NCBI GenBank assembly: GCA_965372745.1
Contig: CBDVDM010000004.1
Span: 8,076 to 72,075 of the forward strand
Direction: 5' to 3'
From: VRUG01 sp965372745
GTDB taxonomy: Bacteria > Planctomycetota > Phycisphaerae > Sedimentisphaerales > Anaerobacaceae
Length of the DNA stretch: 64,000 nt
A program made the translations under genes and the position numbers. Positions within the stretch are counted from its first letter, which is position 1. Each line of letters begins with the position of its first letter. Below are positions 8,541 to 17,339 of the stretch, one piece after another. The notes below the pieces were generated by a model. It was given only the letters and a program-made list of their open reading frames with translations, did not search any database and had not been told where the DNA came from.

Positions 8541-9974
8541 TCAGACAACTGCAGGCTCAAGGAATTTGAGTTCACCCGGCTGTTCGAGAGGTTGATTGGA
8601 TGTGGAATGGTTTTTTTCGATATTATATTGTTTTACTTTTGCGTAGAGGGTTGCTCTGTTTATGCCCAGTAGGTTCGCAGCACGGGTTTTTTGCCACCCG
8701 GTTTCCTGAAGTGCTCTTGCAATAAGCTCTTTTTCAGCTTGGGCCAGTGAGAAGTCTTTAATATTGCTCGCAGTTGAGTTTTGCGATTGTTGCTCGATTT
8801 CTTCGGTATCAATAACGATACTGCTGAGTCCGATTTTGTCTGTTGTTTCGAGGAGGATAGCTCTTTCAATGGTATTGAAGAGTTCGCGAACGTTGCCGGG
8901 CCAATTGTATTCTTGAAGAGCTTCGAGTGCTAACTTCGTAATAGATTTGATTTTTCCTGCCTTTTCCGGACAAATTGTTGAATTTTTTATAAAGTATTTT
9001 GCTAAAAGTGAAATATCTTCAACTCGATTCGGCGATCTGAGAGGTGCAAGTTTGATGGGGAAAATGTTAAGTCTGTAATAGAGGTCTTTTCTGAAACGAT
9101 TAGCCTTGAGTTCATTTTTGAGGATTCGATTGCTTGATGCGATTATGGTGGCATTACATGCAATATCCTTTATTCCACCGACTTTGCGAAAGGTTTTTTC
9201 CTGCAGGACTCGCAGCAGTTTTGCCTGGAGCTCGAGTGGCGTTTCACTAATTTCATCGAGAAAGACGGTTCCGTTACCAGCCAATTCCAAAAGTCCGATT
9301 TTTTCCCGGTCGGCACCGGTGAAAGAGCCTTTAACATGGCCGAAAAGCTCGCTTTCAAGTAAATTAGCAGTTAAAGCAGCGCAATTGAGGGCGACGAATT
9401 TTTCTTCTGGATGTCTTAAGAGATGTATGGCTTTTGCAGCGAGTTCTTTTCCTGTTCCTGTTTCACCGGTAATTAAAATTGGACTGCATTTGCTTTTGGC
9501 AACCACTTTAATCATTTTGAGGGTGTTTTTGATGGCCTGACTTTTACCCACGATTGGGATAGAAGCAGCAAAGTCTTCAGCGAAAAAGCAATTGTCGGTT
9601 AATTCGAAATTGTCGCTGGCAATACCATTTTTCAATTGATTGACAATTTGTTTTAGGCGGATGTGATCTTTTTCACCTTGAATGTAGTCGTGAACCCCGA
9701 TTTGCATAAATTCTGCGATAATATCAGAATTATTTTCATCATTGCCAACGATTATAACCGGAATGTTTGAGGTTAGGTTTGCCGAATCGAGGAATTGGCG
9801 AATGTGTTCGAGAGAGAAGTAATGGTCAAATAATATCAGGTCCGGCTCAACAGCCTGAGTGATATCCAAAGTTTCGACAAGGTCGTCGGCGACAAATATT
9901 TCCTGTCCGACCTGTCTTGCAAGTTTCTGAACTTCTGTATTCCTGCCTGCAACAACAATTCTGCGTAAACTCAT
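8541..9974 (-). CDS. Second sigma-54-dependent activator, NtrC type with degenerate receiver
   Basis: The protein has 477 residues. The receiver-like domain (1-120) keeps an Asp at position 50 (DLILFDHYF), but the N-terminal acidic pair is replaced (IVVAGRN) and the conserved Lys is missing (HDYIQGEKD). The AAA+ domain (about 140-370) has GETGTGKELAAKAIH, the sigma-54 contact loop as GSFTGA (Ser for the first Ala), and GTVFLDEISETP. The C-terminal Fis-type HTH is GWQKTRAANLLGINRATLYA. The gene stands alone, divergent from the hook operon and with 637 bases of shared upstream DNA. It is likely a master or mid-level flagellar activator. The first activator (3327-4787) is a paralogue. Confidence 0.9.
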   Translation of the reverse strand: MSLRRIVVAGRNTEVQKLARQVGQEIFVADDLVETLDITQAVEPDLILFDHYFSLEHIRQFLDSANLTSNIPVIIVGNDENNSDIIAEFMQIGVHDYIQGEKDHIRLKQIVNQLKNGIASDNFELTDNCFFAEDFAASIPIVGKSQAIKNTLKMIKVVAKSKCSPILITGETGTGKELAAKAIHLLRHPEEKFVALNCAALTANLLESELFGHVKGSFTGADREKIGLLELAGNGTVFLDEISETPLELQAKLLRVLQEKTFRKVGGIKDIACNATIIASSNRILKNELKANRFRKDLYYRLNIFPIKLAPLRSPNRVEDISLLAKYFIKNSTICPEKAGKIKSITKLALEALQEYNWPGNVRELFNTIERAILLETTDKIGLSSIVIDTEEIEQQSQNSTASNIKDFSLAQAEKELIARALQETGWQKTRAANLLGINRATLYAKVKQYNIEKNHSTSNQPLEQPGELKFLEPAVV

Positions 9975-10172
9975 GTTGTCTCGCCATAAGAGTATTCCCC
10001 CAAAGAGTACTTTTACAAAAAGAGATAATGCTACAATGTAAATCCGAACCTAACATAAAGTAGTTAAAGAAGTTAATCGTCAAAAATGGTTTTAAAACTT
10101 TAATTTTTTATGGGACTGGCCAATAATGTCACCATCCATGTAGATTTTATCCGGTTAATATTGGACTGTACT

Positions 10173-10245
10173 TTATCGGACACTGCTTTGAATGGATGAA
10201 ACAGTTCGTGACATTAGTTTTAATAAAGTATTCTTATCGGACACT
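10173..10245. repeat. Direct repeat TTATCGGACACT, candidate enhancer sites
   Basis: Two identical 12-base copies are found at 10173-10184 and 10234-10245, 61 bp apart, close to six helical turns. Their complement AGTGTCCGATAA resembles AGTGTCTGATA at 22705-22715, about 60 bp upstream of another sigma-54 promoter. This is consistent with a shared activator site, but no protein has been shown to bind. Confidence 0.45.
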
Positions 10246-10530
10246 CAAATATTCAGAGCGGTATGGTCGTGAACGAGAATTGTTTATAGGACGTTATATT
10301 TTTTCGCAATAAAACGAAAAAACGAAGAAATTAAAAGATTTTTTCATATCAAATCAAATATTCACGTAATAGCGGCAAAATCTTCCGGAAGATTAGGAAG
10401 AAACATCCTTTTGAAAGGCTTGTCTGGGTGATAATGCAGGGCTGACTCCTGGGTGTTTTGATTTTAATAATTTCGTAACAGCCTGTGAATAAGGCACTTA
10501 CTACCATAGACAAGGGGTAGCATTTTATTT

Positions 10531-10545
10531 TGGCACGTTAATTGC
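10531..10545 (+). promoter_or_regulatory. Sigma-54 promoter of the flgD-flgL operon
   Basis: TGGCACGTTAATTGC is a perfect -24/-12 match. The predicted start is near 10557, 55 bases before the flgD ATG. The twelve following genes are on the same strand with short gaps. Confidence 0.92.
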
Positions 10546-10611
10546 GTACAAGGTCATGTGCATGTGTTTTATTGAAATGAAAAAACGTTTTGAAATAAAA
10601 GGACAAAAATC

Positions 10612-10989
10612 ATGGCAGTAGGAGCAGTATCGGCAAGTAATATTCAGATGGATTATATGAAGCTTCTGGTGACTCAGCTTCAAAATCAAAATCCGCTGGA
10701 ACCACTTAGTAATCAAGAAATGGCATCTCAATTGTCACAGTTTTCACAGCTCGAACAGTTAGAGGGTATGAATTCGAGTTTTTCACAGGTTCTTGAGACG
10801 GTTGAGCGAACATACGCCAATTCGCTGATAGGTAAGGATGTTTCATTTGTGGTTGAGAATGAAGAAGGTGTCAAAGAGATGACAAGCGGTATAGTTGATG
10901 AGGTTTTCAATGATGTTGACGGCAAGATAACTTTATCGGCAGGTGGCCATGTAGTTGGTCTGGAAGAAGTGTTATCGGTAAAGAATTAG
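10612..10989 (+). CDS. flgD: FlgD, hook-capping scaffold (short form)
   Basis: The protein has 125 residues. The FlgD N-terminal signature is clear: YMKLLVTQLQNQNPLEP, then NQEMASQLSQFSQLEQLEGM. The C-terminal 45 residues form a small beta segment ending in GHVVGLEEVLSVKN. Family members usually have more than 200 residues with FlgD Ig-like and Tudor-like domains; here only one beta portion seems present. FlgD is exported and caps the growing hook so that FlgE can polymerise. A good ribosome site (AAAGGAC) precedes the ATG. It is the first gene of the operon, directly before flgE. Confidence 0.93.
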   Translation: MAVGAVSASNIQMDYMKLLVTQLQNQNPLEPLSNQEMASQLSQFSQLEQLEGMNSSFSQVLETVERTYANSLIGKDVSFVVENEEGVKEMTSGIVDEVFNDVDGKITLSAGGHVVGLEEVLSVKN

Positions 10990-11023
10990 GGATTAAAGAC
11001 TTTTACTGTATAAGGAGAAAGAA

Positions 11024-12712
11024 ATGAGTTTTGCATTGTCCGCAGGCGTAACAGGATTACAGGCCCACCAGAAGATGTTGGATGTCGCAGGTAACAACCT
11101 TGCAAACGTTAATACGACAGCATTTAAATCCAGTAGAATAATTTTCTCAGAGCTGTTAAGTGAGACGTTAAAGAAGGCATCACAGCCGACGGCGACAGTA
11201 GGTGGTACCAACCCGCAGCAGATGGGCAGCGGTGTTGGTGTATCGGGCGTTTCGCCTAACATGGCACAGGGCAACATCGTGAATACCGGTAACCCGCTGG
11301 ACCTTGCATTAGAAGGTGAGGGTTATTTTGTATTGAACGATGGTCAGAAAGATATTTATACGCGTGCAGGAGCATTTGCGGTTGATGCAAACTCGAACCT
11401 GGTTGACCCTGCAACGGGTTACAAAGTTCAGCGTATTGGTTCGGTGGGTGAAACTGACGGCTTCCAGACTATAGGTACTTCAGATATTAAGGTGCCTTAT
11501 GACGTTGCAATGGCGGCAACTGCCACATCAGAGGTGAAAGTAGCAGGTAACCTTAGTGCAGATGCGACATTTACAGCTACTCAGATAAATAAACTCAGTT
11601 CTAATGTTTCCTATACCAGCAGCGGTACTGTGGCTACATCGAGCACTCTAATTGCAGACCTCGACCAGTTTAGCGGTTCATTCGGCACTGTTGATACAGA
11701 TGGTAAATTGTTTGTTACCGGCTATCAGCCTGATGGTACCGCAGTAACTGATGCCACAGGTCTGGACGTGGATGCAACTACAACTCTGGGTGACGTATTG
11801 ACTTATATAGACAGCAAACTTGGTGTAGCTAATGTTACTGCCAGCATATCAAACGGCAAAGTAGTAGTAACGGATGATACGGCGGGTTACAGCAAGGCAG
11901 ATATAACATTAGCCTATACCGGCTCGAGTGACGGCAGCGATTCTTTGACAATTCCGTCCTATTTTGAGTTGACAACGGTAGGCGGCGAAGAAGTTAAGAA
12001 CATTAATATTACGGTTTACGACTCCCAGGGTGGAAAACACGTACTTTCGGGAGCATTTGTTCGAACCAGTACAGCAAATCAGTGGGATATGTTGCTGACA
12101 TCGATTACAGGTAATATCACTGCTATAACAAATGATAATCGTCGAATCAGCGGTCTGACCTTTAATTCTACTACGGGTGCGTATTCGGGTATAACAGGCG
12201 GTGATACAGCGCAATTTCAAATAACTTTTAACCATGATACCGCCAATCCGCAGACCATATCGATGTCGATGGGTGATGCAGGTCAGTTGAATGGACTGAC
12301 GCAGTTTGCAGGTAACTCGACAGCAGTAGCAAGAGAACAGAACGGATACGAGGCAGGCAGACTTTCGACGGTATCTGTGAACAACGAGGGAATTGTAATT
12401 GGTGCGTTTTCAAATGGTATTAAGAAGAATATCGCAACGATACAGATTGCGTTGTTCCAGAACAGCACTGGTCTTGAAAGTGTCGGAAGCGGTTACTGTA
12501 TTCCCTCGGCGAACTCAGGGGAAGCAATTGCCACGCAGGCATTGACGGGTGGTGCCGGTTCGATTCATGGTGCATCGTTGGAAAAATCCAATGCAGACGT
12601 TGCAAGTGAATTTGTGAGTATGATTCAGGCTCAGAATGGTTTCCAGGCCAATGCCAGAACAATCAGGGTTGCAAATGATATCCTGAGAGAGTTGACGAAT
12701 CTAATCAGATAG
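11024..12712 (+). CDS. flgE: FlgE, flagellar hook protein
   Basis: The protein has 562 residues. The N-terminal rod/hook motif (GVTGLQAHQKMLDVAGNNLA, then NVNTTAFK) and the C-terminal motif (NADVASEFVSMIQAQNGFQA) are those of axial flagellar proteins. The middle has the FlgE D2-type strand region and an inserted beta module at about 212-330 (DLDQFSGSFG to LTIPSYFELTT) that resembles one in FliD of this cluster. Hook subunits are exported through the type III apparatus and form the universal joint. The ATG follows AAGGAGAAAG. It is longer than the enterobacterial hook protein (about 400 residues) because of the inserted surface domains. Confidence 0.94.
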   Translation: MSFALSAGVTGLQAHQKMLDVAGNNLANVNTTAFKSSRIIFSELLSETLKKASQPTATVGGTNPQQMGSGVGVSGVSPNMAQGNIVNTGNPLDLALEGEGYFVLNDGQKDIYTRAGAFAVDANSNLVDPATGYKVQRIGSVGETDGFQTIGTSDIKVPYDVAMAATATSEVKVAGNLSADATFTATQINKLSSNVSYTSSGTVATSSTLIADLDQFSGSFGTVDTDGKLFVTGYQPDGTAVTDATGLDVDATTTLGDVLTYIDSKLGVANVTASISNGKVVVTDDTAGYSKADITLAYTGSSDGSDSLTIPSYFELTTVGGEEVKNINITVYDSQGGKHVLSGAFVRTSTANQWDMLLTSITGNITAITNDNRRISGLTFNSTTGAYSGITGGDTAQFQITFNHDTANPQTISMSMGDAGQLNGLTQFAGNSTAVAREQNGYEAGRLSTVSVNNEGIVIGAFSNGIKKNIATIQIALFQNSTGLESVGSGYCIPSANSGEAIATQALTGGAGSIHGASLEKSNADVASEFVSMIQAQNGFQANARTIRVANDILRELTNLIR

Positions 12713-12749
12713 TAATATCTGGATTTTTATATAACAACACTTTGATAAC

Positions 12750-14102
12750 ATGATAACGACACTTTTGACAACCTGGTTTTTTGATTTTCTCACTCTAGCT
12801 TTAACGCCGACACAGAGGTGGCAGGCAGCAAGAAAGTTTGATGTAAGCAGTGATGCTGCCAGCTGGTTTATCTGGATAGGTGGTATAGCTTTAGTATTGT
12901 TAACCATTTTGTTTTCTATAGTAAGTATTCTCCACTTAGTGAAAGGTCGTAAGTTCAGTAAGCAATTGTTTTTTGAATATTCCAATCAAAGGGGGTTAAG
13001 TGAGCGGGAACGACAAATTCTTCTGCGCCTGACAAATTCCGCCGGACTAAAGCAGAGCGGAGCGATTTTCACGATGAGCAGGACTTTTGATAGTGAAGCG
13101 GTTAAATTAGTGGATGAGAGTCTTTCTCTGTATGGGGATGAAGCAAGCAAAAAGTTGATATCGGAGTTGTCATTTTTACGTGAGAAGCTCGGTTTTAAAA
13201 CACGGTCGTCGTCGATAGGTTCGGTAAGCAAGCCCAAAAAGATGACCAGCAGACGAATACCGGTAGAGAAGAATGTTTATATCCGTCAGCCTGCAAGGCC
13301 TGAACTTGGTGAGATTGAGACGAAGGTAATTGAAAATAACAACATGAAATTTGTGATTGAGGTTAATAGAGAGGTTGAAACTAAAATCGGCGAGGTATGG
13401 TGTGTTCGGTGCAATTTTGGAGCAGCGATTTGGGAATTTGATACCACGGTGATTAGCAGTAACGTCAATAATTTGGTATTGAACCACAGTGATGATATTC
13501 GATTTATAAACCGCAGAGAGTTTCCACGGGTTTCAGTCAACAGGCCGGCTTTTATTGCGCGCTTTCCCTTTATCTATTCACTTGGCAACGACTTTGAGAG
13601 GCAAGTGGATGAGAATACAGGTATTGAGCGGAAATTGCCTGATATGCCGCTTGCCTGCGAGAAACCTGAATTTGTTCCTGTAGTTATTAAAGAATTAGCA
13701 GGTCCTGGTTTGAGATTAGATACAGCGATGGAATTGAAAGTAGGGGAAAGAATTCTTGTTGTGTTTAACTTAGAGGAAAAACAGGTACAACGAACAATCC
13801 AAAGGTCTGAAGATGAACTTGCTAATAGAGAGATGGAAGATGAGGAGCGGTTTATAAAGGTTACTACGGTTTTGTCGAGATTAGTGGAAGATATTGCAGA
13901 AGTTCGAAATGTCAAAGCGGTTGCAAATGGTTTCTCTGTATCGGTTGAATTGACAGGTTTGACTGACTTTGATGTTAGCGAGCTGGTACGTGTTACAAAT
14001 ATTGCTTCTATAAAATACGGAGACGATGAAAAGAGTGTTGAAGGTAATATTGAGAACCAGGCGAGTAATGTCGCAAGAGATGAGGTAACACAAGAGGTAT
14101 AA
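12750..14102 (+). CDS. Membrane protein with a PilZ-like domain, possible c-di-GMP effector
   Basis: The protein has 450 residues. One membrane helix lies at about 39-64, followed by a charged cytosolic region. From about residue 200 there is a YcgR-like beta-domain (EVWCVRCNFGAAIWEF), then FINRREFPRVSVNRPAFI, which resembles the RxxxR entry of PilZ. The usual D/NxSxxG motif appears only as KELAGPGLRL, so c-di-GMP binding is uncertain. The gene sits between flgE and flgF, an unusual place, and ends one base before the flgF ATG. By family logic it could tune motor or export activity in response to c-di-GMP. It could also be a PilZ-derived structural protein without ligand. Confidence 0.6.
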   Translation: MITTLLTTWFFDFLTLALTPTQRWQAARKFDVSSDAASWFIWIGGIALVLLTILFSIVSILHLVKGRKFSKQLFFEYSNQRGLSERERQILLRLTNSAGLKQSGAIFTMSRTFDSEAVKLVDESLSLYGDEASKKLISELSFLREKLGFKTRSSSIGSVSKPKKMTSRRIPVEKNVYIRQPARPELGEIETKVIENNNMKFVIEVNREVETKIGEVWCVRCNFGAAIWEFDTTVISSNVNNLVLNHSDDIRFINRREFPRVSVNRPAFIARFPFIYSLGNDFERQVDENTGIERKLPDMPLACEKPEFVPVVIKELAGPGLRLDTAMELKVGERILVVFNLEEKQVQRTIQRSEDELANREMEDEERFIKVTTVLSRLVEDIAEVRNVKAVANGFSVSVELTGLTDFDVSELVRVTNIASIKYGDDEKSVEGNIENQASNVARDEVTQEV

Positions 14103-14103
14103 G

Positions 14104-14835
14104 ATGTCAGAAATGATAGCACAAATTGGCTCGAAACTTAATAGTTTGTCGCGGGAAATTAATGTAATAGCCCATAATCTTTCCAATTCCAACACCGTAG
14201 GTTTCAAACGCAGGATTAATTCATTTTCAAGAATATTGGCATCGAAGGGAGTAGGTACAAAGGCAGAGCAGGGGGATGGTGTCAGTTTAAATACAACATA
14301 CGATTTTACTCAGGGTGATATACGGACGACTGGCCGAGCATTGGATTTTGCTTTATGCGGCAGAGGTTTTTTTATGATAGAGACGCCGGATGGTCCGCTT
14401 TACACTCGAAACGGGATTTTTCGTTTGGACGAAAACAGCCAGATAGTAGATTCGTCCGGTCGCATTGTGGCAGGTGAGTCGGGAGCTATTTCGATACCTA
14501 ATACGGTAGGTCTTTCACAGCTAAGCGTGACAAGTGACGGTAATATCATGGCTAATGGTGCAGCAATTGGCAGGTTTAAACTGGTTGATTTTAAGGATGA
14601 CGAGGGTGAACTTTTGTCGGTAGGTACAAGCTGTTTTAAAGCACCGGAGGGGTTGGCTGGCCAAGAGCCTGAAAACCTGACGATTAAACAGGGCTTTCAG
14701 GAAAGATCAAATGTGCAATTAGTTGAAGAGCTGGTTGATATGATAATGGTGTCACGGCTTTATGAATCAAATATGAAGTTTATCTCAGTAAAGAAAGACG
14801 CTTCCAAGAGTCTAATGGATGTAGCAAAAAGTTAA
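14104..14835 (+). CDS. flgF: FlgF, proximal rod protein
   Basis: The protein has 243 residues with the rod N-terminal motif (INVIAHNLSNSNTVGFKRRI), the central FlgF/FlgG motif (GRALDFALCGRGFFMIETPD, then GPLYTRNG) and the C-terminal rod motif (RSNVQLVEELVDMIMVSRLY). The next gene has a longer, more canonical FlgG sequence, so this one is assigned FlgF. It starts one base after the PilZ-like gene, whose last codons supply GAGG as ribosome site. The rod crosses the periplasm and drives the hook. Confidence 0.88.
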   Translation: MSEMIAQIGSKLNSLSREINVIAHNLSNSNTVGFKRRINSFSRILASKGVGTKAEQGDGVSLNTTYDFTQGDIRTTGRALDFALCGRGFFMIETPDGPLYTRNGIFRLDENSQIVDSSGRIVAGESGAISIPNTVGLSQLSVTSDGNIMANGAAIGRFKLVDFKDDEGELLSVGTSCFKAPEGLAGQEPENLTIKQGFQERSNVQLVEELVDMIMVSRLYESNMKFISVKKDASKSLMDVAKS

Positions 14836-14871
14836 TTTGAGGCTTTGCCTTAGTATTAAGGAGAAAAAATT

Positions 14872-15660
14872 ATGTTAAGGGCATTTTCGACATCAGCGAC
14901 AGGTATGGCAGCACAGCAGATGATGGTAGATGTGACAGCCAATAACCTTGCCAATATAAATACGACGGGTTTTAAGAAGAGCCATGTTGATTTTCAGGAC
15001 CTGCTTTATATTAAATTGCGGGATGCCGGTTCAGAAGTAGTATCAGGCATAAAAAGTCCGACCGGCATTGAAGTAGGCAGCGGGGTTCGAACTGCATCGA
15101 CAGTAAAAGTTTTTACTGTTGGCGAGCTTATGAATACCGGCAGGCCGTTGGATTTGGCGATTACAGGGGATGGATTTTTTCAGGTAAGTATGCCTGACGG
15201 CAGTACTAAGTATACCCGAGACGGTTCATTGCAGCAAGGTCCCAATGGCGAGCTGTTAACAACAATGGGATATGCGATAGAACCGGCTATAACAATACCT
15301 ACTGATGCAGTATCGCTGACGATTGGTACTGACGGCGGTGTAAATGTTACGACGTCAGCAGGGACGCAAACGGTTATTGGAACTATCCAGTTAGCTCGAT
15401 TTGCCAACCCTTCAGGCCTTGAGAGTGTAGGTAATAATCTATTATCAGAAACCGATGCCAGCGGGACAGCAACTGTCGGAACAGCGGGGCAGGGTGCATT
15501 CGGAGCGATACAGGCAGGGTTTCTGGAAAAGTCGAATGTTCAAATGATTACTGAGCTTGTGAATTTGATAACAGCTCAGCGAGCATACGAAGTGAGTTCA
15601 CGTTCGATACGGGCGGCAGATGAGATGCTGCGAAAAGCGATTCAGATAGCAAGATTCTAA
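14872..15660 (+). CDS. flgG: FlgG, distal rod protein
   Basis: The protein has 262 residues, the standard FlgG length. It begins MLRAFSTSATGMAAQQ, has NNLANINTTGFKKSHVDFQD, the central GRPLDLAITGDGFFQVSMPD with TKYTRDGS, and ends with KSNVQMITELVNLITAQRAY. These are textbook FlgG motifs. A strong ribosome site (AAGGAGAAAAA) precedes the ATG. It lies between flgF and flgA. Confidence 0.96.
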   Translation: MLRAFSTSATGMAAQQMMVDVTANNLANINTTGFKKSHVDFQDLLYIKLRDAGSEVVSGIKSPTGIEVGSGVRTASTVKVFTVGELMNTGRPLDLAITGDGFFQVSMPDGSTKYTRDGSLQQGPNGELLTTMGYAIEPAITIPTDAVSLTIGTDGGVNVTTSAGTQTVIGTIQLARFANPSGLESVGNNLLSETDASGTATVGTAGQGAFGAIQAGFLEKSNVQMITELVNLITAQRAYEVSSRSIRAADEMLRKAIQIARF

Positions 15661-15668
15661 TGTGAGAA

Positions 15669-16655
15669 ATGACCATGAATAGTAAAACAGTGTTTATTAT
15701 TTTTATTAGCTTCCTGGTGACACCAGTTGTTGTATCGGCTGAGAATAAAGATGAGGAGCAATTGTTACAGATTCACCTGCCTCGTGAGGTTACGGTCGAG
15801 GGCAATACGCCGAAGTTAGGCGAAGTCAGCATCATTCGAGGCTCAGATGAACTGGTTATAAAGGCAAGCGATATTGGTCTCGGCCGTATCTCAATGAAAG
15901 CTCAGAAACTGATTGTTGACAGAAATTTGATACTCAGCAGGTTGGCCAGTAATGGTATCGCATCATCTGATGTGATGTTGACAGGTGCACAAAAGATTGC
16001 AATTAAGCAGAATTATAAGTTTATCGAGGGTCCAGAGTTAGTTGAATTGGCCAGAGCATTTTTAGAAAAGAATCCTGCTGACCGGTCAGTATGCCAGTTG
16101 AAGTTGTTGCGGATGCCTGAAGAAGTGATAATACCTGGTGGGATAGAGGATGTGAAATTTTCGCCTCGTTTGGCGGCGAGCGGGATAAGGAACCAGTCAA
16201 AGGTTCAGATAGTGGTACTTGGAGACTCAGAGCAGATAGCCGTGAGAGAGGTGAGATTCAGGTTGAAATATAATTGCCGCAGAGCGGTAACGGTTGTTGA
16301 TATACATCGAGGAACAGTAATCAGCAAAGAGAACGTGAGAATAGAAAAAGCACTGTCAAATTATTCGGAACCAGCGAATTGGAGCCCACCCTACGGTCTA
16401 ATCGCACGGCGTCGGTTGCCGGCTAATATGGTTATACATGCCAATATGGTCGGTCCTGTCAAGCCGGAAATATTACTAAAACGGAATCAAAGTGTTGTTA
16501 TCAGAATTGACCGGGGTGGGCTTTTTGTTACAGCAATGGGCAAAGCGCTGCAGGAAGGCAGTGTTGGGGACTATGTCAAGATAAGAAATGTAGATTCACA
16601 GAGGGTGATTTTAGCTAAGGTAAATGAAGACGGGACGGTTGAACCTGTTTTTTAA
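15669..16655 (+). CDS. flgA: FlgA, P-ring assembly chaperone
   Basis: The protein has 328 residues. A signal peptide at about 5-25 (FIIFISFLVTPVVVSA) directs it to the periplasm. The C-terminal half carries the SAF domain of FlgA (VTVVDIHRGTVISKENVRIE, then LPANMVIHANMV) and ends with the typical KALQEGSVGDYVKIRN and VILAKVNEDGTVEP. FlgA helps FlgI form the ring in the peptidoglycan layer. Start could be 15669 or the in-frame ATG at 15675. It is followed by flgH and flgI. Confidence 0.92.
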   Translation: MTMNSKTVFIIFISFLVTPVVVSAENKDEEQLLQIHLPREVTVEGNTPKLGEVSIIRGSDELVIKASDIGLGRISMKAQKLIVDRNLILSRLASNGIASSDVMLTGAQKIAIKQNYKFIEGPELVELARAFLEKNPADRSVCQLKLLRMPEEVIIPGGIEDVKFSPRLAASGIRNQSKVQIVVLGDSEQIAVREVRFRLKYNCRRAVTVVDIHRGTVISKENVRIEKALSNYSEPANWSPPYGLIARRRLPANMVIHANMVGPVKPEILLKRNQSVVIRIDRGGLFVTAMGKALQEGSVGDYVKIRNVDSQRVILAKVNEDGTVEPVF

Positions 16656-16666
16656 AAGGAGAAACG

Positions 16667-17293
16667 ATGAGTAAGAAAACAGCTTTGGCAATTGGATTGT
16701 TGTTAGCGGTTTGTTTTGTCAATTGCAGTTATGCAGGTTCGATATGGGCCAAAAGAAGCAGAGACATGCGTGAACTATATGTAGATGATGTTGCCCGTCA
16801 GATAGGTGATATTTTGACAATTACAATCTACGAATCGAGCGGTGTTTCAAAGGCAACAAAAAGAACTAATGAAAAAAAGACAGATCGTTCAGCCACTTTT
16901 GATGGCCAGCTTGGCATAGCTACAGACCACGAGAGCTTTCTTCCTAGGATGCCGGGAATAGGTGTGACCGCTTCATCGAACAATAAACTTGATGGTAAGG
17001 CGGATTACACTGACAATCGCAGTTTTGAAGACAGCATCACGGTAGTAGTTATCGATATTCTACCAAACAGCAACTTAGTAGTTCTTGGGACTCGCAGCCG
17101 TGATATCGTAGGTGATAAGCAGATTGTTGAAATAAGCGGAATAATAAGGCCGAGTGACATTGCGTTTGATAATACGGTTGACAGTGAGCGAGTTGCCAAC
17201 TTTAGAATAGTTGCAAGAAATGAAGGAGATGCGGAAAGATACAACAGGCAGGGCTGGCTCGGTAATATATTTGACATTCTTTGGCCATTCTAA
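16667..17293 (+). CDS. flgH: FlgH, L-ring protein
   Basis: The protein has 208 residues. A hydrophobic signal sequence spans 5-24; a cysteine is present (VCFVNCSYAG) but the residue before it is Asn, so a standard lipobox is doubtful and cleavage after YAG is possible. The mature part has the FlgH motifs VARQIGDILTITIYESS and a C-terminal segment VLGTRSRDIVGDKQIVEISG, then IRPSDIAFDNTVDS. The L-ring in the outer membrane indicates a diderm envelope. A strong ribosome site (AAAAGGAGAAAC) precedes the ATG. Confidence 0.93.
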   Translation: MSKKTALAIGLLLAVCFVNCSYAGSIWAKRSRDMRELYVDDVARQIGDILTITIYESSGVSKATKRTNEKKTDRSATFDGQLGIATDHESFLPRMPGIGVTASSNNKLDGKADYTDNRSFEDSITVVVIDILPNSNLVVLGTRSRDIVGDKQIVEISGIIRPSDIAFDNTVDSERVANFRIVARNEGDAERYNRQGWLGNIFDILWPF

Positions 17294-17339
17294 GCGTGAG
17301 TGATATAAAAGCCTTTAAGGTATTTGAAGGAACAGGTTT

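Larger units (their letters stand above)
9975..10611. other. Intergenic control region between activator and flgD operon
   Basis: No gene is seen in these 637 bases. The region holds two copies of TTATCGGACACT in direct orientation (10173-10184 and 10234-10245, 61 bp apart). It also holds an inverted pair TAATGTCAC (10124-10132) / GTGACATTA (10208-10216), and the sigma-54 promoter of flgD. The repeats lie about 290-400 bp upstream of that promoter, where enhancer-binding proteins can act by looping. A weak sigma-70-like pair facing the activator gene is TTGACG (10078-10083, minus) and CTTTAT (10055-10060, minus), spacing 17. Confidence 0.6.

Noticed and set aside
13574..14122. Open frame of 182 codons on the minus strand under the PilZ-like gene
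   Set aside because: Ser/Thr-rich antisense of a coding frame, without ribosome site; the plus-strand gene fits the operon.
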